Below are positions 33,090-43,615 of a stretch of 64,000 nucleotides of DNA, piece by piece. This DNA comes from Sulfitobacter geojensis (lineage in GTDB: Bacteria > Pseudomonadota > Alphaproteobacteria > Rhodobacterales > Rhodobacteraceae), in the NCBI RefSeq assembly GCF_000622325.1, contig NZ_JASE01000005.1, forward strand, positions 1,364,001-1,428,000. Reading direction: 5' to 3'. Position numbers and translations under genes: made by a program. The notes under the pieces are model-generated. The model worked only from the letters and a program-made list of their open reading frames with translations. It did not search any database and was not told where the DNA came from. Position 1 is the first letter of the stretch; each line of letters starts with the position of its first letter.

Positions 33090-34460
33090 TCAAACAACCC
33101 GCCCCCACAAATCATACTCGCCTGCTTCCTCGACCTCGACCGTCACGATATCCCCCACCGACAGGGCATTAAACCCCTCGTCAATAAACAGGTTGCCGTC
33201 GATCTCGGGTGCATCCGCCTTTGTCCGGCAAGTTGCGGCCTCGTCGTCGATCTCGTCAACGATCACATCAATCCGGCGACCGACCTTTGCTTCCAGCTTG
33301 GCTTCCGAAATTGCCTGCGCCTTTTCCATAAAGCGGTTCCAGCGGTCCTGTTTCACGTCGGTATCCACATGATCGGGCAGGGCGTTTGAACGTGCGCCTT
33401 CGACGTTTTCGTATTGAAAGCAACCCACACGGTCCAACTGTGCCTCGTCCAGCCAATCCAGCAGGGTCTGGAACTCTGCCTCTGTCTCGCCCGGATAGCC
33501 GACGATGAAGGTGGAGCGCAGCGTGATATCGGGGCAGGTGTCGCGCCAGGCGGCGATTTCGTCCAGTGTTTTGGCCGCTGCCGCAGGGCGGGCCATGCGT
33601 CTAAGGACATCGGGGTGCGCGTGCTGGAACGGGATATCCATATAGGGCAGCACCAGCCCTTCGGCCATCAGCGGGATCAACTGGCGCACATGCGGGTAGG
33701 GATAGACATAGTGCAGCCGCACCCAAGCGCCCAAAGAGCCCAGATCACGCGCCAGATCGGTGATATGCGCGCGGTGGCCGCGGTCCTCGGCATGTTTGAT
33801 ATCGACCCCGTAGGCAGAGGTGTCCTGGCTGATCACCAGCAATTCCTTGACGCCGTTATCGACCAACCGTTCGGCCTCGCGCAGCACGGCATGGGCAGGA
33901 CGCGATTGCAACCGCCCGCGCATGTCGGGGATGATGCAAAACTTGCACTTGTGGTTACAGCCTTCGGAAATTTTGAGATAGCTGTAGTGGCGCGGCGTGA
34001 GGGAGACCTGTTGCGCAGGCAACAGATCGATAAAGGGGTCGGGCGACGGTGGCACGGCGCTGTGCACGGCATCCAGCACCTGTTCGTATTGATGTGGCCC
34101 GGTCACGGCAAGGATCTTGGGGTGATGTTCGCGGATGTAGTCAGGTTCGGCCCCCAGACATCCCGTCACAATCACCCGCCCGTTTTCGTTCAGCGCTTCA
34201 CCGATGGCATCAAGGGATTCTGCCTTGGCTGAATCGAGAAACCCGCAGGTATTCACAATCACCGCATCCGCACCGGAATAATCGGGCGACACGCCATACC
34301 CTTCGGCCCGCAGGCGCGTCAGAATACGTTCGCTGTCGACCAAAGCTTTGGGGCAGCCCAAGGATACCATGCCGATGGACGGCTGGCCCGGGCGGGAGGG
34401 ATTGCTGATTTTGGCTTTGGGGGCCAGATCAGGGCGCAGATTGGGTGGGTTTGTGCTCAT
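33090..34460 (-). CDS. rimO: ribosomal protein S12 methylthiotransferase
   Basis: This 456-aa radical-SAM enzyme methylthiolates Asp88 of ribosomal protein S12. It has the N-terminal UPF0004 domain with three cluster cysteines ([31 protein letters not shown]), then the radical-SAM CxxxCxxC in [17 protein letters not shown], and a C-terminal TRAM domain (about the last 65 residues). RimO rather than MiaB is supported by [12 protein letters not shown]. The ATG at 34460 ([11 protein letters not shown]) is preferred over an upstream start. It is divergent from the AsmA gene (62-nt gap). Confidence 0.95.
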   Translation of the reverse strand: MSTNPPNLRPDLAPKAKISNPSRPGQPSIGMVSLGCPKALVDSERILTRLRAEGYGVSPDYSGADAVIVNTCGFLDSAKAESLDAIGEALNENGRVIVTGCLGAEPDYIREHHPKILAVTGPHQYEQVLDAVHSAVPPSPDPFIDLLPAQQVSLTPRHYSYLKISEGCNHKCKFCIIPDMRGRLQSRPAHAVLREAERLVDNGVKELLVISQDTSAYGVDIKHAEDRGHRAHITDLARDLGSLGAWVRLHYVYPYPHVRQLIPLMAEGLVLPYMDIPFQHAHPDVLRRMARPAAAAKTLDEIAAWRDTCPDITLRSTFIVGYPGETEAEFQTLLDWLDEAQLDRVGCFQYENVEGARSNALPDHVDTDVKQDRWNRFMEKAQAISEAKLEAKVGRRIDVIVDEIDDEAATCRTKADAPEIDGNLFIDEGFNALSVGDIVTVEVEEAGEYDLWGRVV

Positions 34461-34522
34461 GAATGTGGCTATAGTCGATGCAAAGCGGCTGGGAAAGCCC
34501 AAGGGTGCAAGAGGGAAGCGCG

Positions 34523-36451
34523 ATGAAATGGATCATAAGAGGGCTGGGCGTTCTGGCACTGATTGCCGTGATTGCGGTGGTGGGTGTGCTGATGTTGCCG
34601 GCGGAGCGGATCGCGCGGATCGCATCGGATCAGTTGACGCGGCTGACGGGGCGCTCTGTGACAATCAGCGGCGATGTGTCCATGACCTTTTGGCCGGTGC
34701 TGGGGGTCAGTGCGGGTGGGCTGGAGGTCGGTAATGCCGATTGGGCCAAAGAGGGCGCGATGTTTTCGACAGCGCAGGCGGCGATTGGCGTGGATGCCAG
34801 CGCGTTGCTGCGCGGTGAAATCAGGATCACCAATGTCGAAGCCACCAGCCCGACGATCCGTTTGCAAAGCCGCAAGGACGGAAGGGCCAACTGGGTCTTT
34901 ACCGATGCTGACGGTGCTGCACAGATCGAGACGGAAAATACCCCGTCCAAACCCGCCACACCGTTGACCATTGAACGGCTGGTGATCCGTGATGCGGCAC
35001 TGATCTATGATGCGGAAGGGGCGGATCTGGTGTCTTACGCCGGTGTTGATCTGACGCTGGACTGGCCGGAGAAAGACGGTGCGGCGCAAATCGGGGCGGC
35101 GTTGCGCCCGGCCGGGCAGGTGGTCAAGCTTGACGCGACAATCGACCAGTTTGCCGGTTTTCTTGATGGACAAGTACAGCCGGTCACCCTTGCGCTGAAT
35201 GCTGCAGGCGGCGGGCTGACGCTCAAGGGGCGTGCCTCGCTTGCCGGTGCGGTTGCGGGGGCACTTGCCCTTGAAACCTCGGATACGGGCGCGTTTCTGG
35301 GAGCCTTGGGGGCGGGCGGCGTGGAGTTACCCAAAGGTTTGGGCCAAAGCATGCAAACCCGCGCCGACATTACCCTGACACCGGACCGCCGCTTGGCTCT
35401 GCGCAATCTGGTGTCCGATCTGGGTGGCAATACCCTGCGCGGTGCTGCGGATATCGAACTGGACGGCACACCGCAGATCAATGCGCAATTGCAAGCGGGG
35501 GAATTGAACCTTGCGGTGCTGGCATCCGGTGGCGGGGAAAGCGGCGGTGCAGCAGCGGATGGATGGTCGCGCACACCTATTGTTGCGGCGGGGTTGTCGG
35601 CGTTTAACGGAGCGATTGCGTTGAACGCGGACAGCATTGATCTGGGCACGCTGAAACTGGGTAAAACGCGCAGCCTGCTCACCAATGACCGGTCGCGGAT
35701 GGTATTTGAGCTGCGCGAAGTGCAGGCCTATAGCGGTTTGTTTACCGGTGAATTTGTCATGAACAACCGCAGCGGCCTGTCGGTTGGCGGCAAACTGCGG
35801 GCGGATGATGTGCAGATACGCGATCTGTTAAACGATCTGGCTGGATTGACGCGGTTTACAGGACTGGGCGACGCGGAGGTGTCTTTCCTTGGGGTGGGGC
35901 AAACCCTTGATGCGATCATGCGGTCCTTGTCCGGCAAAGGCGCAATCAATCTGGGCCGTGGGTCGATCGAAGGGATTGATCTGGATGACCTGCTGGGGTC
36001 ATTCGATGTGCAAGGGGGCACGACCGTTTTTGATGCGCTCACAGGTACGTATGTGATCGACAAAGGGGTGGTGAACAACACGGACCTCAAAATGTTGCTG
36101 CCGAACTTTGAGGCAACGGGTGCCGGGTTGGTGAACCTCGGGGCGCAAACGCTTGATTACACCGTCACGCCCAAAGCGTTGCGGGTAAACAAAGACCGCG
36201 GTTTGGCTGTGCCTGTGCGGATATCGGGGCCTTGGAGTGATCCAAAAATTAGTGCGGACGTGAAGGCGGTCATTGATCTGAATTTTCGCGAAGAGGTCGA
36301 CCGTGCCGAAGAGAAAGCGAAGCAGAAAATTGAGCAAAAACTGGAAGAGGAGCTGGGGCTGACGCGACAGGATGGTCAATCGGTCGAGGATGCCGTGAAA
36401 GACAGGCTTGAGGACAAGTTGAAGAAAGAGTTGTTCAAGATTTTCGATTAG
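34523..36451 (+). CDS. AsmA-family protein
   Basis: This 642-aa protein starts with a membrane anchor (about residues 3-22, [22 protein letters not shown]). An AsmA N-terminal domain follows ([41 protein letters not shown]) and then long beta-rich repeats with [10 protein letters not shown] and [25 protein letters not shown] near the AsmA C-terminal part. It ends in a charged coiled coil (about 590-642, [17 protein letters not shown]). AsmA proteins are thought to help move lipids between the membranes or affect outer-membrane assembly. The ATG at 34523 follows GAGGGAAGCGCG. Confidence 0.9.
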   Translation: MKWIIRGLGVLALIAVIAVVGVLMLPAERIARIASDQLTRLTGRSVTISGDVSMTFWPVLGVSAGGLEVGNADWAKEGAMFSTAQAAIGVDASALLRGEIRITNVEATSPTIRLQSRKDGRANWVFTDADGAAQIETENTPSKPATPLTIERLVIRDAALIYDAEGADLVSYAGVDLTLDWPEKDGAAQIGAALRPAGQVVKLDATIDQFAGFLDGQVQPVTLALNAAGGGLTLKGRASLAGAVAGALALETSDTGAFLGALGAGGVELPKGLGQSMQTRADITLTPDRRLALRNLVSDLGGNTLRGAADIELDGTPQINAQLQAGELNLAVLASGGGESGGAAADGWSRTPIVAAGLSAFNGAIALNADSIDLGTLKLGKTRSLLTNDRSRMVFELREVQAYSGLFTGEFVMNNRSGLSVGGKLRADDVQIRDLLNDLAGLTRFTGLGDAEVSFLGVGQTLDAIMRSLSGKGAINLGRGSIEGIDLDDLLGSFDVQGGTTVFDALTGTYVIDKGVVNNTDLKMLLPNFEATGAGLVNLGAQTLDYTVTPKALRVNKDRGLAVPVRISGPWSDPKISADVKAVIDLNFREEVDRAEEKAKQKIEQKLEEELGLTRQDGQSVEDAVKDRLEDKLKKELFKIFD

Positions 36452-36526
36452 GCGTTAATCCTGCGTCTACTTTGATTTGGGAGATTGCGGCACGCGTTTC
36501 CTGCCCGCCAATACGACGCCCGAATT

Positions 36527-36721
36527 ATGGCTGCGCCAGCTTTACGGATCCAAATCTGCGCTGGATGGGGGGGAGTGCGACGTAAGGTGGCAGATGGGGA
36601 CAGGATCGTTGGATGTCCGGCGTTTGAGGCCGATGTGCGCCGGCGCGGGGGCCGTGCGGTGCGAAACGGGACAATGCATGTGGTGTTCTGCAATCATAAA
36701 GATTTGCGGTTGATCGAGTAG
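36527..36721 (+). CDS. doubtful small ORF upstream of trpB
   Basis: A 64-aa frame begins at an ATG at 36527 and ends at TAG at 36721. The C-terminal half (PAFEADVRRRGGRAVRNGTM, then HVVFCNHKDLRLIE) reads like a folded basic protein, but there is no good ribosome-binding site, and I recognise no family. Another overlapping frame is equally long. It could be a small gene or chance. Confidence 0.28.
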   Translation: MAAPALRIQICAGWGGVRRKVADGDRIVGCPAFEADVRRRGGRAVRNGTMHVVFCNHKDLRLIE

Positions 36722-36749
36722 GCCATTTCCCTGAAAGGAAATGGGGCAG

Positions 36750-36765
36750 GACTTTTGCAAAAGTC
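36750..36765. repeat. 16-nt palindrome GACTTTTGCAAAAGTC
   Basis: This perfect palindrome lies 66-82 nt upstream of trpB. It shares the core TTTTGCAAAA with palindromes at 46371-46390 and 57799-57810. It may be an operator, a small dispersed repeat or an RNA hairpin. Confidence 0.6.
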
Positions 36766-36831
36766 TTGGGGTTTCGCATGGGGTAAGGCTGCGTTAGATG
36801 TCTGCCCTGAACGCGCGACAGGAGACGCCCC

Positions 36832-38064
36832 ATGGCCAACGATCTTTTCAACAGTTTCATGACCGGTCCCGACGAAAAAGGCCGCTTTGGTGACTTCGGG
36901 GGGCGTTTCGTCTCCGAGACACTGATGCCTCTGATCCTTGAGCTGGAAAAGCAATACGAGATCGCCAAGACGGACGAAAGCTTCTGGGCAGAAATGCACG
37001 ATCTGTGGACGCATTATGTTGGCCGCCCCAGCCCGCTTTATTTTGCCGAAAGGCTTACGGAAAAGCTGGGCGGTGCCAAGGTCTATATGAAGCGCGACGA
37101 GTTGAACCACACGGGCGCGCATAAGATCAACAACGTTCTGGGCCAGATCATTCTGGCGCGCCGGATGGGCAAAAAGCGCATCATCGCCGAAACAGGTGCC
37201 GGCCAGCACGGCGTTGCCACGGCGACGGTTTGTGCCAAGTTCGGGTTGAAATGCGTGGTCTATATGGGCGCGCATGACGTCGAGCGTCAGGCCCCCAATG
37301 TATTCCGTATGCGTCTGTTGGGCGCAGAAATTGTTCCCGTCACGTCTGGGCGTGGCACGTTGAAAGACGCGATGAACGATGCGCTGCGCGATTGGGTCAC
37401 CAACGTGCGCGATACCTTCTATTGCATTGGTACGGTTGCGGGGCCGCACCCCTATCCGGCGATGGTGCGTGATTTCCAAAGCATTATCGGCAAGGAAGTC
37501 CGCGAACAGATGACGGCCGCAGAGGGGCGTCTGCCTGACACAGTGATTGCTGCGATTGGCGGCGGGTCCAACGCGATGGGGCTGTTCTATCCGTTCCTTG
37601 ATGACAAGGAAGTGGGCATCATCGGTGTCGAGGCGGGCGGCAAAGGCGTGAACGCGAAGATGGAGCATTGCGCATCGCTCACGGGCGGGCGTCCGGGCGT
37701 GTTGCACGGCAACCGGACCTATCTGTTGCAGGATGATGACGGGCAAATTCTGGAAGGGTTCAGTATTTCGGCCGGTCTTGATTATCCGGGCATCGGGCCA
37801 GAACACGCGTGGTTACACGAAATCGGCCGCGCTAAATATGTGTCGATCACGGATAAGGAAGCCTTGGAAGCGTTTCAGGTGTCCTGTGAGTTGGAGGGGA
37901 TTATTCCAGCGCTCGAACCGTCCCATGCCTTGGCCCATGTGATGAAGATTGCGCCGGAACTGCCCAAGGATCACATCATCTGCATGAACATGTGCGGGCG
38001 CGGTGACAAGGACATCTTTACCGTGGCAAAGGCGCTTGGTTTCGAGATGGGTGAGTTTGCCTGA
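36832..38064 (+). CDS. trpB: tryptophan synthase beta chain
   Basis: This 410-aa PLP enzyme joins indole to serine. The PLP-binding lysine is K98 in [10 protein letters not shown], the phosphate-binding loop is GGGSNAMG (about 241-248), and further signatures include [13 protein letters not shown] and [18 protein letters not shown]. The length is standard for TrpB1. It is not next to trpA, which lies on the opposite strand about 7.4 kb to the right; trpF is not in the window. The ATG follows CAGGAGACGCCCC. A terminator follows the stop. Confidence 0.97.
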   Translation: MANDLFNSFMTGPDEKGRFGDFGGRFVSETLMPLILELEKQYEIAKTDESFWAEMHDLWTHYVGRPSPLYFAERLTEKLGGAKVYMKRDELNHTGAHKINNVLGQIILARRMGKKRIIAETGAGQHGVATATVCAKFGLKCVVYMGAHDVERQAPNVFRMRLLGAEIVPVTSGRGTLKDAMNDALRDWVTNVRDTFYCIGTVAGPHPYPAMVRDFQSIIGKEVREQMTAAEGRLPDTVIAAIGGGSNAMGLFYPFLDDKEVGIIGVEAGGKGVNAKMEHCASLTGGRPGVLHGNRTYLLQDDDGQILEGFSISAGLDYPGIGPEHAWLHEIGRAKYVSITDKEALEAFQVSCELEGIIPALEPSHALAHVMKIAPELPKDHIICMNMCGRGDKDIFTVAKALGFEMGEFA

Positions 38065-38158
38065 CCCGCGGCTGGACTGTTTGACTAGGGGCTGGGTTAA
38101 AACCGCTGGCAGGTTTTCCGGCTAATGCTGCACTACAGTATATAGGGCCAAAAAGAGG

Positions 38159-38186
38159 AAGGGCGCGGGGGGAAACCTGCGCCCTT
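38159..38186. terminator. bidirectional terminator between trpB and DUF2237 gene
   Basis: An 8-bp GC-rich stem (AAGGGCGC with GCGCCCTT) with a 12-nt loop is followed by TGTCTTGTT on the right and preceded by AAAAAGAGG on the left. It lies 94 nt after trpB and 8 nt after the minus-strand DUF2237 stop, so it can serve both genes. Confidence 0.65.
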
Positions 38187-38194
38187 TGTCTTGT

Positions 38195-38572
38195 TCAGCG
38201 ACCGGTTAGAGCGTGTTTCTGCAAGATCTCCAGCGGCACGATTTCCAACGCGCGTTGGTGGGTTGCTTCAAGGTGGACATCAGGGCCGCACCCCTCGTCG
38301 GCGGCTTGCAGGAACCGGCCGGCACAGAGGCACCAGGGATCGCCTGGCTTTAGTCCGGCAAAACCGAATTCGGGGCGTGGCGTGCTAAGGTCATTGCCGA
38401 CATATTTTGAATAGGCGAGGAATTCAGCGGTCATGACGGCGCAGACGGTATGGCTGCCTTGGTCTGCGTCACAGGTATTGCACATGCCATCACGGAAGAA
38501 ACCGGTAACAGGATCGGTGCCACAAATCACGAGCTGGCCGCCCAGAACATTTATGCTTTCATCAGGGTTCAT
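38195..38572 (-). CDS. DUF2237-family protein
   Basis: This 125-aa protein is a full-length DUF2237 member. The signature positions are present: NVLGGQLVICGTDPVTGFFRDG, the cysteine/His-rich MCNTCDADQGSHTVCAVMTAEFL, GNDLSTPRPEFGFAGLKPGDPWCLCAGRF, and the C-terminal HLEATHQRALEIVPLEIL. Many conserved cysteines suggest metal or redox chemistry; the family has no established role. It follows the serine hydrolase gene by 12 nt on the same strand. Confidence 0.88.
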   Translation of the reverse strand: MNPDESINVLGGQLVICGTDPVTGFFRDGMCNTCDADQGSHTVCAVMTAEFLAYSKYVGNDLSTPRPEFGFAGLKPGDPWCLCAGRFLQAADEGCGPDVHLEATHQRALEIVPLEILQKHALTGR

Positions 38573-38584
38573 AATTTTTCTCGG

Positions 38585-39757
38585 TCATTTACCTTTTTGG
38601 GTTTTGGCAATCTGGCGGAACATGTCGATGTTTTGCTGTGCAACACCTTCCTCGCGGAACTTGCGGTCTGCGGCATTGGTCGCAATGACGACGTTTCGTG
38701 CCGTATCGATATAAATGTATTGGCCATAAATACCCCGCGCCATGTATTCGCCTGCTGCCGCCCCTGCGGGGATCCACCATTGATAGCCATAGCCGATTTC
38801 GCCCGTCTTGGTCGGAGCGCTGGGCACGGTGGAGGCGTTGACCCAGTCGGCCGGTACGATTTGTTGACCCTGCCATTGCCCGCCCTGAAGAAACATCTGG
38901 CCGAACCGCGCATAGTCGCGGGTTGTGATGTTCAGACCGCCCAGCACGAAGGCCGTGCCGACACCGTCGGTCAGATAATAGGGCTCGTGTTCAAGCCCCA
39001 GCGGTGTGATTACTTTTTCGCCAAGCAGGTCCGCGATGGAACGGCCAGTTGCCCCGCGCACGACCATGCCGACCACATGGGTGTCGATTGACACATATTT
39101 CCATTCCGCGCCGGGGGCGGCAAAGGTATCCGTCAGCTCGGCAGTGAAATCGTCCATTTTGCCGCCAAGTGCCAGAATGCGACCCATGCGGTTGATATCG
39201 GAGTTCTTGTCCAGATAGTCCTCGTCAAAGGTCACGCCGCTGGCCATGTTCAGCACATGGCGCAGGCTGGCCCCGTCATAGGCCGTGCCCTTGAGACGGG
39301 GTGCATATTTGGTGACAGGGTCGTCGATGGATGTGATCGTGCCCTCATCAATCAGGATGCCCACCAATGCAGAAAGATAGCTTTTGGCGACGGACCAACT
39401 GATCCGCCGATCCTCCGGTTGGGTGCCATGAAAATAGTTCTCATACGTGATTGCGCCGTCTTTCAGTATCACAAGCGCCGTGACGTTACGCTCTTTGACC
39501 CATGTGTCGACAGCAGCTGGCGGGGTGTATGCGTCGCCATAAGTCAATGTGCTGGTCGGCCCCGCGCCGCGATCCACAGGTGTGTTCAGGAAGGCGGTAT
39601 TCATATTGCTGAAATTGTGAACAATCTTGTCCTGCGAAAACAGCGAATTCACCGCCAGCAAACGGGTGATTTCCTCGCGTTTCCACAGGCCGACGGCCGC
39701 AGCGACCAACACCAGCACCAGCAGGATCCGCCCCAGCCATTTCCCGAATTTGCGCAT
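38585..39757 (-). CDS. beta-lactamase-family serine hydrolase
   Basis: This 390-aa protein begins with a membrane anchor or signal (about 7-25, WLGRILLVLVLVAAAVGLW). It carries the class C/PBP-like SxxK in RISWSVAKSYLSALVG (catalytic Ser-Val-Ala-Lys) and a YxN-like KYVSIDT region. A C-terminal block with GYGYQWWIPAG corresponds to the third motif. It may be a periplasmic esterase or D-aminopeptidase rather than an antibiotic lactamase. It is the upstream gene of a small unit with DUF2237. Confidence 0.87.
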   Translation of the reverse strand: MRKFGKWLGRILLVLVLVAAAVGLWKREEITRLLAVNSLFSQDKIVHNFSNMNTAFLNTPVDRGAGPTSTLTYGDAYTPPAAVDTWVKERNVTALVILKDGAITYENYFHGTQPEDRRISWSVAKSYLSALVGILIDEGTITSIDDPVTKYAPRLKGTAYDGASLRHVLNMASGVTFDEDYLDKNSDINRMGRILALGGKMDDFTAELTDTFAAPGAEWKYVSIDTHVVGMVVRGATGRSIADLLGEKVITPLGLEHEPYYLTDGVGTAFVLGGLNITTRDYARFGQMFLQGGQWQGQQIVPADWVNASTVPSAPTKTGEIGYGYQWWIPAGAAAGEYMARGIYGQYIYIDTARNVVIATNAADRKFREEGVAQQNIDMFRQIAKTQKGK

Positions 39758-39807
39758 CTGTCACTCCTGCGTTGCTTTAAGGATCACTCAATCACAGGTG
39801 AACCCGC

Positions 39808-40848
39808 TTAGCTAGCATAGGCCCATTTGACCCAGCGTCCGTGGAAATCCGCGCGGCCAAGATCAAGGGTCAGATCACCGGGCCAAAGCCGCAATGTCAG
39901 GGCTGCACCGACCTTGCCGGTTGTATCGCCGTCGGTTTCCATCGACAGCCATGCCAGCGGGCGATGCGCCGTGGCTTGCGCGCCGGCGGCTTCGATCAAT
40001 GCTGTGCCTCTGGCTTGCACCGCAGCGGGGAAATACTGCCATGCAACCGTGTGCTGGATCAGGTGCAACCGGCCTTGCGGCGCGCTTGCAAGACGCGGGC
40101 CGAGCCAGTCGATCGCGTCGCCCTGTTCGGGGGACGTGGTGGCGACCGATGCGGCCGCGCGGGTCATGCGCAGGCGGTCCGGCTGATCGGCCCACAGATA
40201 GGCGGTCAGGCGTAGCAGATGGTCCGCGCGGGTTGGGTCCAGCGGGTTCAGATCCACGCCTGCGCGATCCGCGATGTCCGGGCTGGCCTTTGGCGGCGGC
40301 GCACCGGTCCATTCAGGGGACAGCAGGACCGCCGGCATTTCGGGTCCAAACCGGGTTCCGTCGACGTCTAGCGCGTATTGATCCCACATCAGGTTCAATC
40401 CACCGCTTGCCCCCAGTTCGGACAGGTGGATCGGCAAATCGAAATGCTGCAATGCCACATGGGCGCCGGCAATCAACGCGCCTGACCTGCGCACTTCGTT
40501 TGTTTGGGGCGGGCTGCTTACCCAGTCGAGCAGGAAATCCTGATGCGTTTCCAAAGCGGCAAGCACGCCGGTCCGCAGGGCGGCATCCGTTGCACGATGG
40601 GGCGGGTAAAGCCGGGCCAGTTCCGGTGCTGCATTGCTCAGGACCAGCGCGTGCAACCCGCCGGCGATCCGCAGGGGAAGGGAATGACCGGCAGGTCCGA
40701 TATCACCGGTAAACCCCGCAAACTTGCGGCCAAGCGCGCTGTCCGTCGGCCAGTCAGCGGCAAGAATCGTCAACAGTTGCCCCATGAAAGGCGAGTCCAT
40801 CCGCGTGCAGGTGTCGGCCTGAGCGGCGAAAGCCTCGGAGAGGCTCAT
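39808..40848 (-). CDS. DUF2332-family protein
   Basis: This 346-aa protein matches DUF2332. Typical blocks are FAAQADTCTRMDSPFMGQLLTILA at the N-terminus, LRIAGGLHALVLSNAAPELARLYPP, the ELGASGGLNLMWDQY glycine loop, and the C-terminal HTVAWQYFPAAVQARG. The family is common in alphaproteobacteria and has no known function; the ELGASGGLN block recalls a methyltransferase-like nucleotide loop, an inference only. Its start codon overlaps the pth stop codon (ATGA), so it is coupled to pth. Confidence 0.85.
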   Translation of the reverse strand: MSLSEAFAAQADTCTRMDSPFMGQLLTILAADWPTDSALGRKFAGFTGDIGPAGHSLPLRIAGGLHALVLSNAAPELARLYPPHRATDAALRTGVLAALETHQDFLLDWVSSPPQTNEVRRSGALIAGAHVALQHFDLPIHLSELGASGGLNLMWDQYALDVDGTRFGPEMPAVLLSPEWTGAPPPKASPDIADRAGVDLNPLDPTRADHLLRLTAYLWADQPDRLRMTRAAASVATTSPEQGDAIDWLGPRLASAPQGRLHLIQHTVAWQYFPAAVQARGTALIEAAGAQATAHRPLAWLSMETDGDTTGKVGAALTLRLWPGDLTLDLGRADFHGRWVKWAYAS

Positions 40849-41534
40849 TTGAAGCGCTCCATCAGTTTTTGCATGGGCGATTTGGCGGCCTCGGCCGCGG
40901 GTGCCTGTTCAGGTGGGGCGGGTTTTTCAACAGGCTTGGGGCGTTTGGTGCCGGTGCTTGAGCGGGGCGGGTTCACCCGCATCGCCACGGCGTTCAAAAA
41001 CTTGGAGGTGTCGCCCGCTGCCAGATCGGCAGCCCCGTCGCTGATACCGCGCAGTACATCGTCCAGCCAGACCTCGTCGGCCTTGGGGAAATCACGCAAT
41101 ACGAAACTGGGTACGGCATCTTTGTGCCCGGGGTGGCCCACGCCCAGCCGTACGCGGTCATACTCCGGCCCGATATGCGCGTGGATCGAACGCAAACCGT
41201 TGTGCCCTGCGTGACCGCCACCGGTTTTGCATTTGACCTTGGCGGGGGCGAGATCAATTTCGTCGTGCAAGACGATCACATCCGACGGTTCCAGCTTGTA
41301 AAAACGCATTGCGGCCTGCACCGATTGCCCTGACAGGTTCATAAATGTTTCGGGTTTCAGCAGCACAGCGCGATCCGAGCCAAAGCGCCCCTCGCTGATG
41401 CTGCCCTGATGTTTGCCTTTCCACGGGCCAAATCCGTGATCCGACGCGATCCGGTCCAATGCCATAAATCCGATGTTGTGACGGTTGCGGGCGTATTTGG
41501 CCCCCGGATTGCCAAGACCGACGATCAGTTTCAT
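40845..41534 (-). CDS. pth: peptidyl-tRNA hydrolase
   Basis: This 229-aa enzyme frees tRNA from stalled peptidyl-tRNA. Catalytic elements are N9 (VGLGNPG), H19 in ARNRHNIGF, the Asp in VLHDEIDL (about 93), and the Asn in GHAGHNGLRS (about 113). A proline/alanine-rich C-terminal extension (from about 190, with KRPKPVEKPAPPEQAP) is common in Rhodobacterales. The ATG at 41534 gives the exact family N-terminus. It follows rplY on the same strand, the usual rplY-pth order, and is coupled to the DUF2332 gene. Confidence 0.96.
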   Translation of the reverse strand: MKLIVGLGNPGAKYARNRHNIGFMALDRIASDHGFGPWKGKHQGSISEGRFGSDRAVLLKPETFMNLSGQSVQAAMRFYKLEPSDVIVLHDEIDLAPAKVKCKTGGGHAGHNGLRSIHAHIGPEYDRVRLGVGHPGHKDAVPSFVLRDFPKADEVWLDDVLRGISDGAADLAAGDTSKFLNAVAMRVNPPRSSTGTKRPKPVEKPAPPEQAPAAEAAKSPMQKLMERFK

Positions 41535-41617
41535 GAGAATGCTCCGTTCGCTTTTTGCACATACTAGCAGGCGCGCGCCCGAAGCTAAATGCCTGCGATG
41601 CAGACCCGGTAAATGCA

Positions 41618-41645
41618 AAACGGGGCCGCAAATGCGACCCCGTTT
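41618..41645 (-). terminator. hairpin between rplY and pth
   Basis: AAACGGGG pairs with CCCCGTTT, with an inner CGC/GCG pair set and an AAAT loop, 28 nt after the rplY stop in the minus direction. The sequence that follows on that strand is TGCATTTACC, a weak T-tract, so it may attenuate rather than fully end transcription into pth. Confidence 0.55.
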
Positions 41646-41673
41646 CAGTTCCTCTTGTGAGAGAGGCTATGGC

Positions 41674-42324
41674 TTATTCACCGTCTGGTGGACCCATTTC
41701 TGTCGTTGGCACTTCGTCTGCATCAACATCATCGTCGTCGTCAGCAGAGGCCAGACCGGAAGGCGCGGACACCTGTGCGATCACGAAATCACGGTCGATT
41801 GTCGGCTTGGCACCCTCGGGCAACTTCACATCGGAAATTGTCAGGTTGTCGCCGATTTCGAGGTTGGTGATGTCGATGACAAGGCTTTCAGGAATGTCAG
41901 CCGCAGTCACAACCAGTTCAACTTCTGGACGGACCAGGTTCAATGTCCCGCCCTTTTTCAGGCCAACACATTCTTCTTCACCCTGAACTTCAACGTTGAT
42001 GAACAGGTTGATCTTTGTTGTACGCTTGAGGCGCATGAAGTCGACGTGCGTTGGCAGGTCTTTAACAACATGGCGCTGAACGTCGCGGCAGATAACGCGC
42101 ACGTCATCGTGGCCTTCGACTTTCATGTTGAACAGGGTGGATTTGAATCGGCCCTTGCGCAGCATGGTCAGCAGCTTGTTGAAATCAAGGGTGATCGGCA
42201 GCGGGTCAACATCGCCACCAAAAACAATGCCTGGTACCAAGCCATCACGACGTGCCTGACGAGCGGCGCCCTTGCCTGTCCCCGTCCGTTCCTGGGCGAT
42301 AAGATCTGGAATCTCTCCGGCCAT
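41674..42324 (-). CDS. rplY: 50S ribosomal protein L25/general stress protein Ctc
   Basis: This 216-aa protein has the L25 N-terminal 5S rRNA-binding domain ([25 protein letters not shown]). A Ctc/TL5-type C-terminal beta domain follows, then an acidic tail rich in aspartate (about 198-206). The ATG at 42324 starts [15 protein letters not shown]. The longer frame running upstream to 42822 is not real. It precedes pth on the same strand and is divergent from the MFS gene. Confidence 0.95.
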   Translation of the reverse strand: MAGEIPDLIAQERTGTGKGAARQARRDGLVPGIVFGGDVDPLPITLDFNKLLTMLRKGRFKSTLFNMKVEGHDDVRVICRDVQRHVVKDLPTHVDFMRLKRTTKINLFINVEVQGEEECVGLKKGGTLNLVRPEVELVVTAADIPESLVIDITNLEIGDNLTISDVKLPEGAKPTIDRDFVIAQVSAPSGLASADDDDDVDADEVPTTEMGPPDGE

Positions 42325-42472
42325 TTGTATTCTCCAATATGTTAGGGCGGGAATCCTCCAAGGCTGTATCCCCGCGTGAAGCCGTGCGCATAGACGGTTT
42401 TTGGCTCTGAGAAAAGGGCAAAAAGGTCCAAGCCTGCTTGGCATTGCATTTGCGCTGTGCAAAGTCCGGTTG

Positions 42473-43615
42473 ATGTCACTGAAACATGATTTTTTCCTCT
42501 CGCGCAAACCCTTGGCCGGTTTCATGGCAATCGGCGCGGCATGGGCGACGTATTTTGCGCAGATGCCGGTGATCAAGGCACAGGTCGGCGCAACCGACGG
42601 GCAGTATGGTGTGGCTTTGCTCATGGCCGCCTTCGGGGCAATTGCCGCGATGTGGCTGGCACCGGCATGTCGTCGCGTCGCCGGCGGGTATGCCGTGCCT
42701 TTGGGGATCGGTTTCATTGCCGTTGGGATGTTGGCCGCGGGGGCGTCGACCACTCTTGTGGCTTTGACTGCGGCGATGATGCTGGCCTCCACCGGATCGG
42801 GTGTGGTGGATGTTTTGGTCAATGCGCGCGTGTCCGAGATCGAGGAAACCAGCGGGCGGGCTCTGATGAACCTTAATCACGCGCTTTACGCTTTTGCGTA
42901 TGCCGCAGGCGCATTGGCCACCGGCGCAATGCGACATGCAGGCTTTGGGCCGTCCGTGGTATTTGCCGTGCTGCTGGCCATCTTGCTGCTGCTCGCATGG
43001 GGCGCACGTGACACGGCACCGACCGCAGAACCGGAAGCGCAGGGCGACACCGGCACGGCACCGCTGACGGTTGTGCTGTTGGCGGGCGGCATCGTTCTGA
43101 TGGCCTTCCTGACGGAAGCTTCAACCGAAGGTTGGTCTGCCCTCCATCTGGAACGCACGCTGGGGGGCGGGCCGGGGCAGGGTGCCTTGGGACCCGCCGC
43201 GCTGGGGCTGATGATGGGAATGGGCCGGTTGGGTGGTCATGCGCTGGCAGGGCGGGTGCGCGATACCACGTTGATGATGATCGCCACGCTGGTTTCTGCC
43301 GGCGGTGTTGCGATTGCGGGGCTTGCACCGACCGTGATGATGGCCCTTGCAGGGTTCGCAATTGCGGGTCTGGGAATTTCGGTTGTGGTGCCGCTGGTCA
43401 TGGCGCTGGTCGGTCGCGTGGTGCCACACGCACAGCGGTTGATCGCAATCAGCCGCGTGTCCGTCATCGGCTATGGCGCGTTCTTTTTCGGCCCTCCGTT
43501 GATGGGGCTGGTGGCTGAAGGGTTCGGTCTGCGCATCGCTTTTATCACGGTCGCAGCGCTGTTGGGGATGACCGCGATCATGTTGATCCCCGCCCTGGCG
43601 CGGCGCGCGGACTAA
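42473..43615 (+). CDS. MFS transporter
   Basis: This 380-aa protein has about twelve hydrophobic spans, with glycine/alanine-rich helices ([45 protein letters not shown]) typical of major facilitator superfamily drug/sugar exporters of the YbjJ type. Substrate is unknown. I chose the ATG at 42473 ([17 protein letters not shown]); a longer start at 42401 lacks a ribosome-binding site. The last 4 bp overlap the convergent sulfotransferase gene. Confidence 0.88.
   Translation: MSLKHDFFLSRKPLAGFMAIGAAWATYFAQMPVIKAQVGATDGQYGVALLMAAFGAIAAMWLAPACRRVAGGYAVPLGIGFIAVGMLAAGASTTLVALTAAMMLASTGSGVVDVLVNARVSEIEETSGRALMNLNHALYAFAYAAGALATGAMRHAGFGPSVVFAVLLAILLLLAWGARDTAPTAEPEAQGDTGTAPLTVVLLAGGIVLMAFLTEASTEGWSALHLERTLGGGPGQGALGPAALGLMMGMGRLGGHALAGRVRDTTLMMIATLVSAGGVAIAGLAPTVMMALAGFAIAGLGISVVVPLVMALVGRVVPHAQRLIAISRVSVIGYGAFFFGPPLMGLVAEGFGLRIAFITVAALLGMTAIMLIPALARRAD

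Larger units (their letters stand above)
36452..36831. other. intergenic region upstream of trpB
   Basis: This 380-bp gap contains one low-confidence short frame (36527-36721) and a 16-nt palindrome (36750-36765). The last 66 nt form the trpB leader with a GACAGGAGACG ribosome-binding site. No clear promoter hexamers were found. Confidence 0.4.

Noticed and set aside
36694-37806. 370-aa minus-strand open frame opposite trpB
   Set aside because: trpB has all catalytic motifs on the plus strand, so this is its shadow.
38585-39757. Antibiotic-resistance beta-lactamase
   Set aside because: The SxxK and later motifs fit the broad serine hydrolase/esterase group; nothing specific to lactamases of clinical type is seen.
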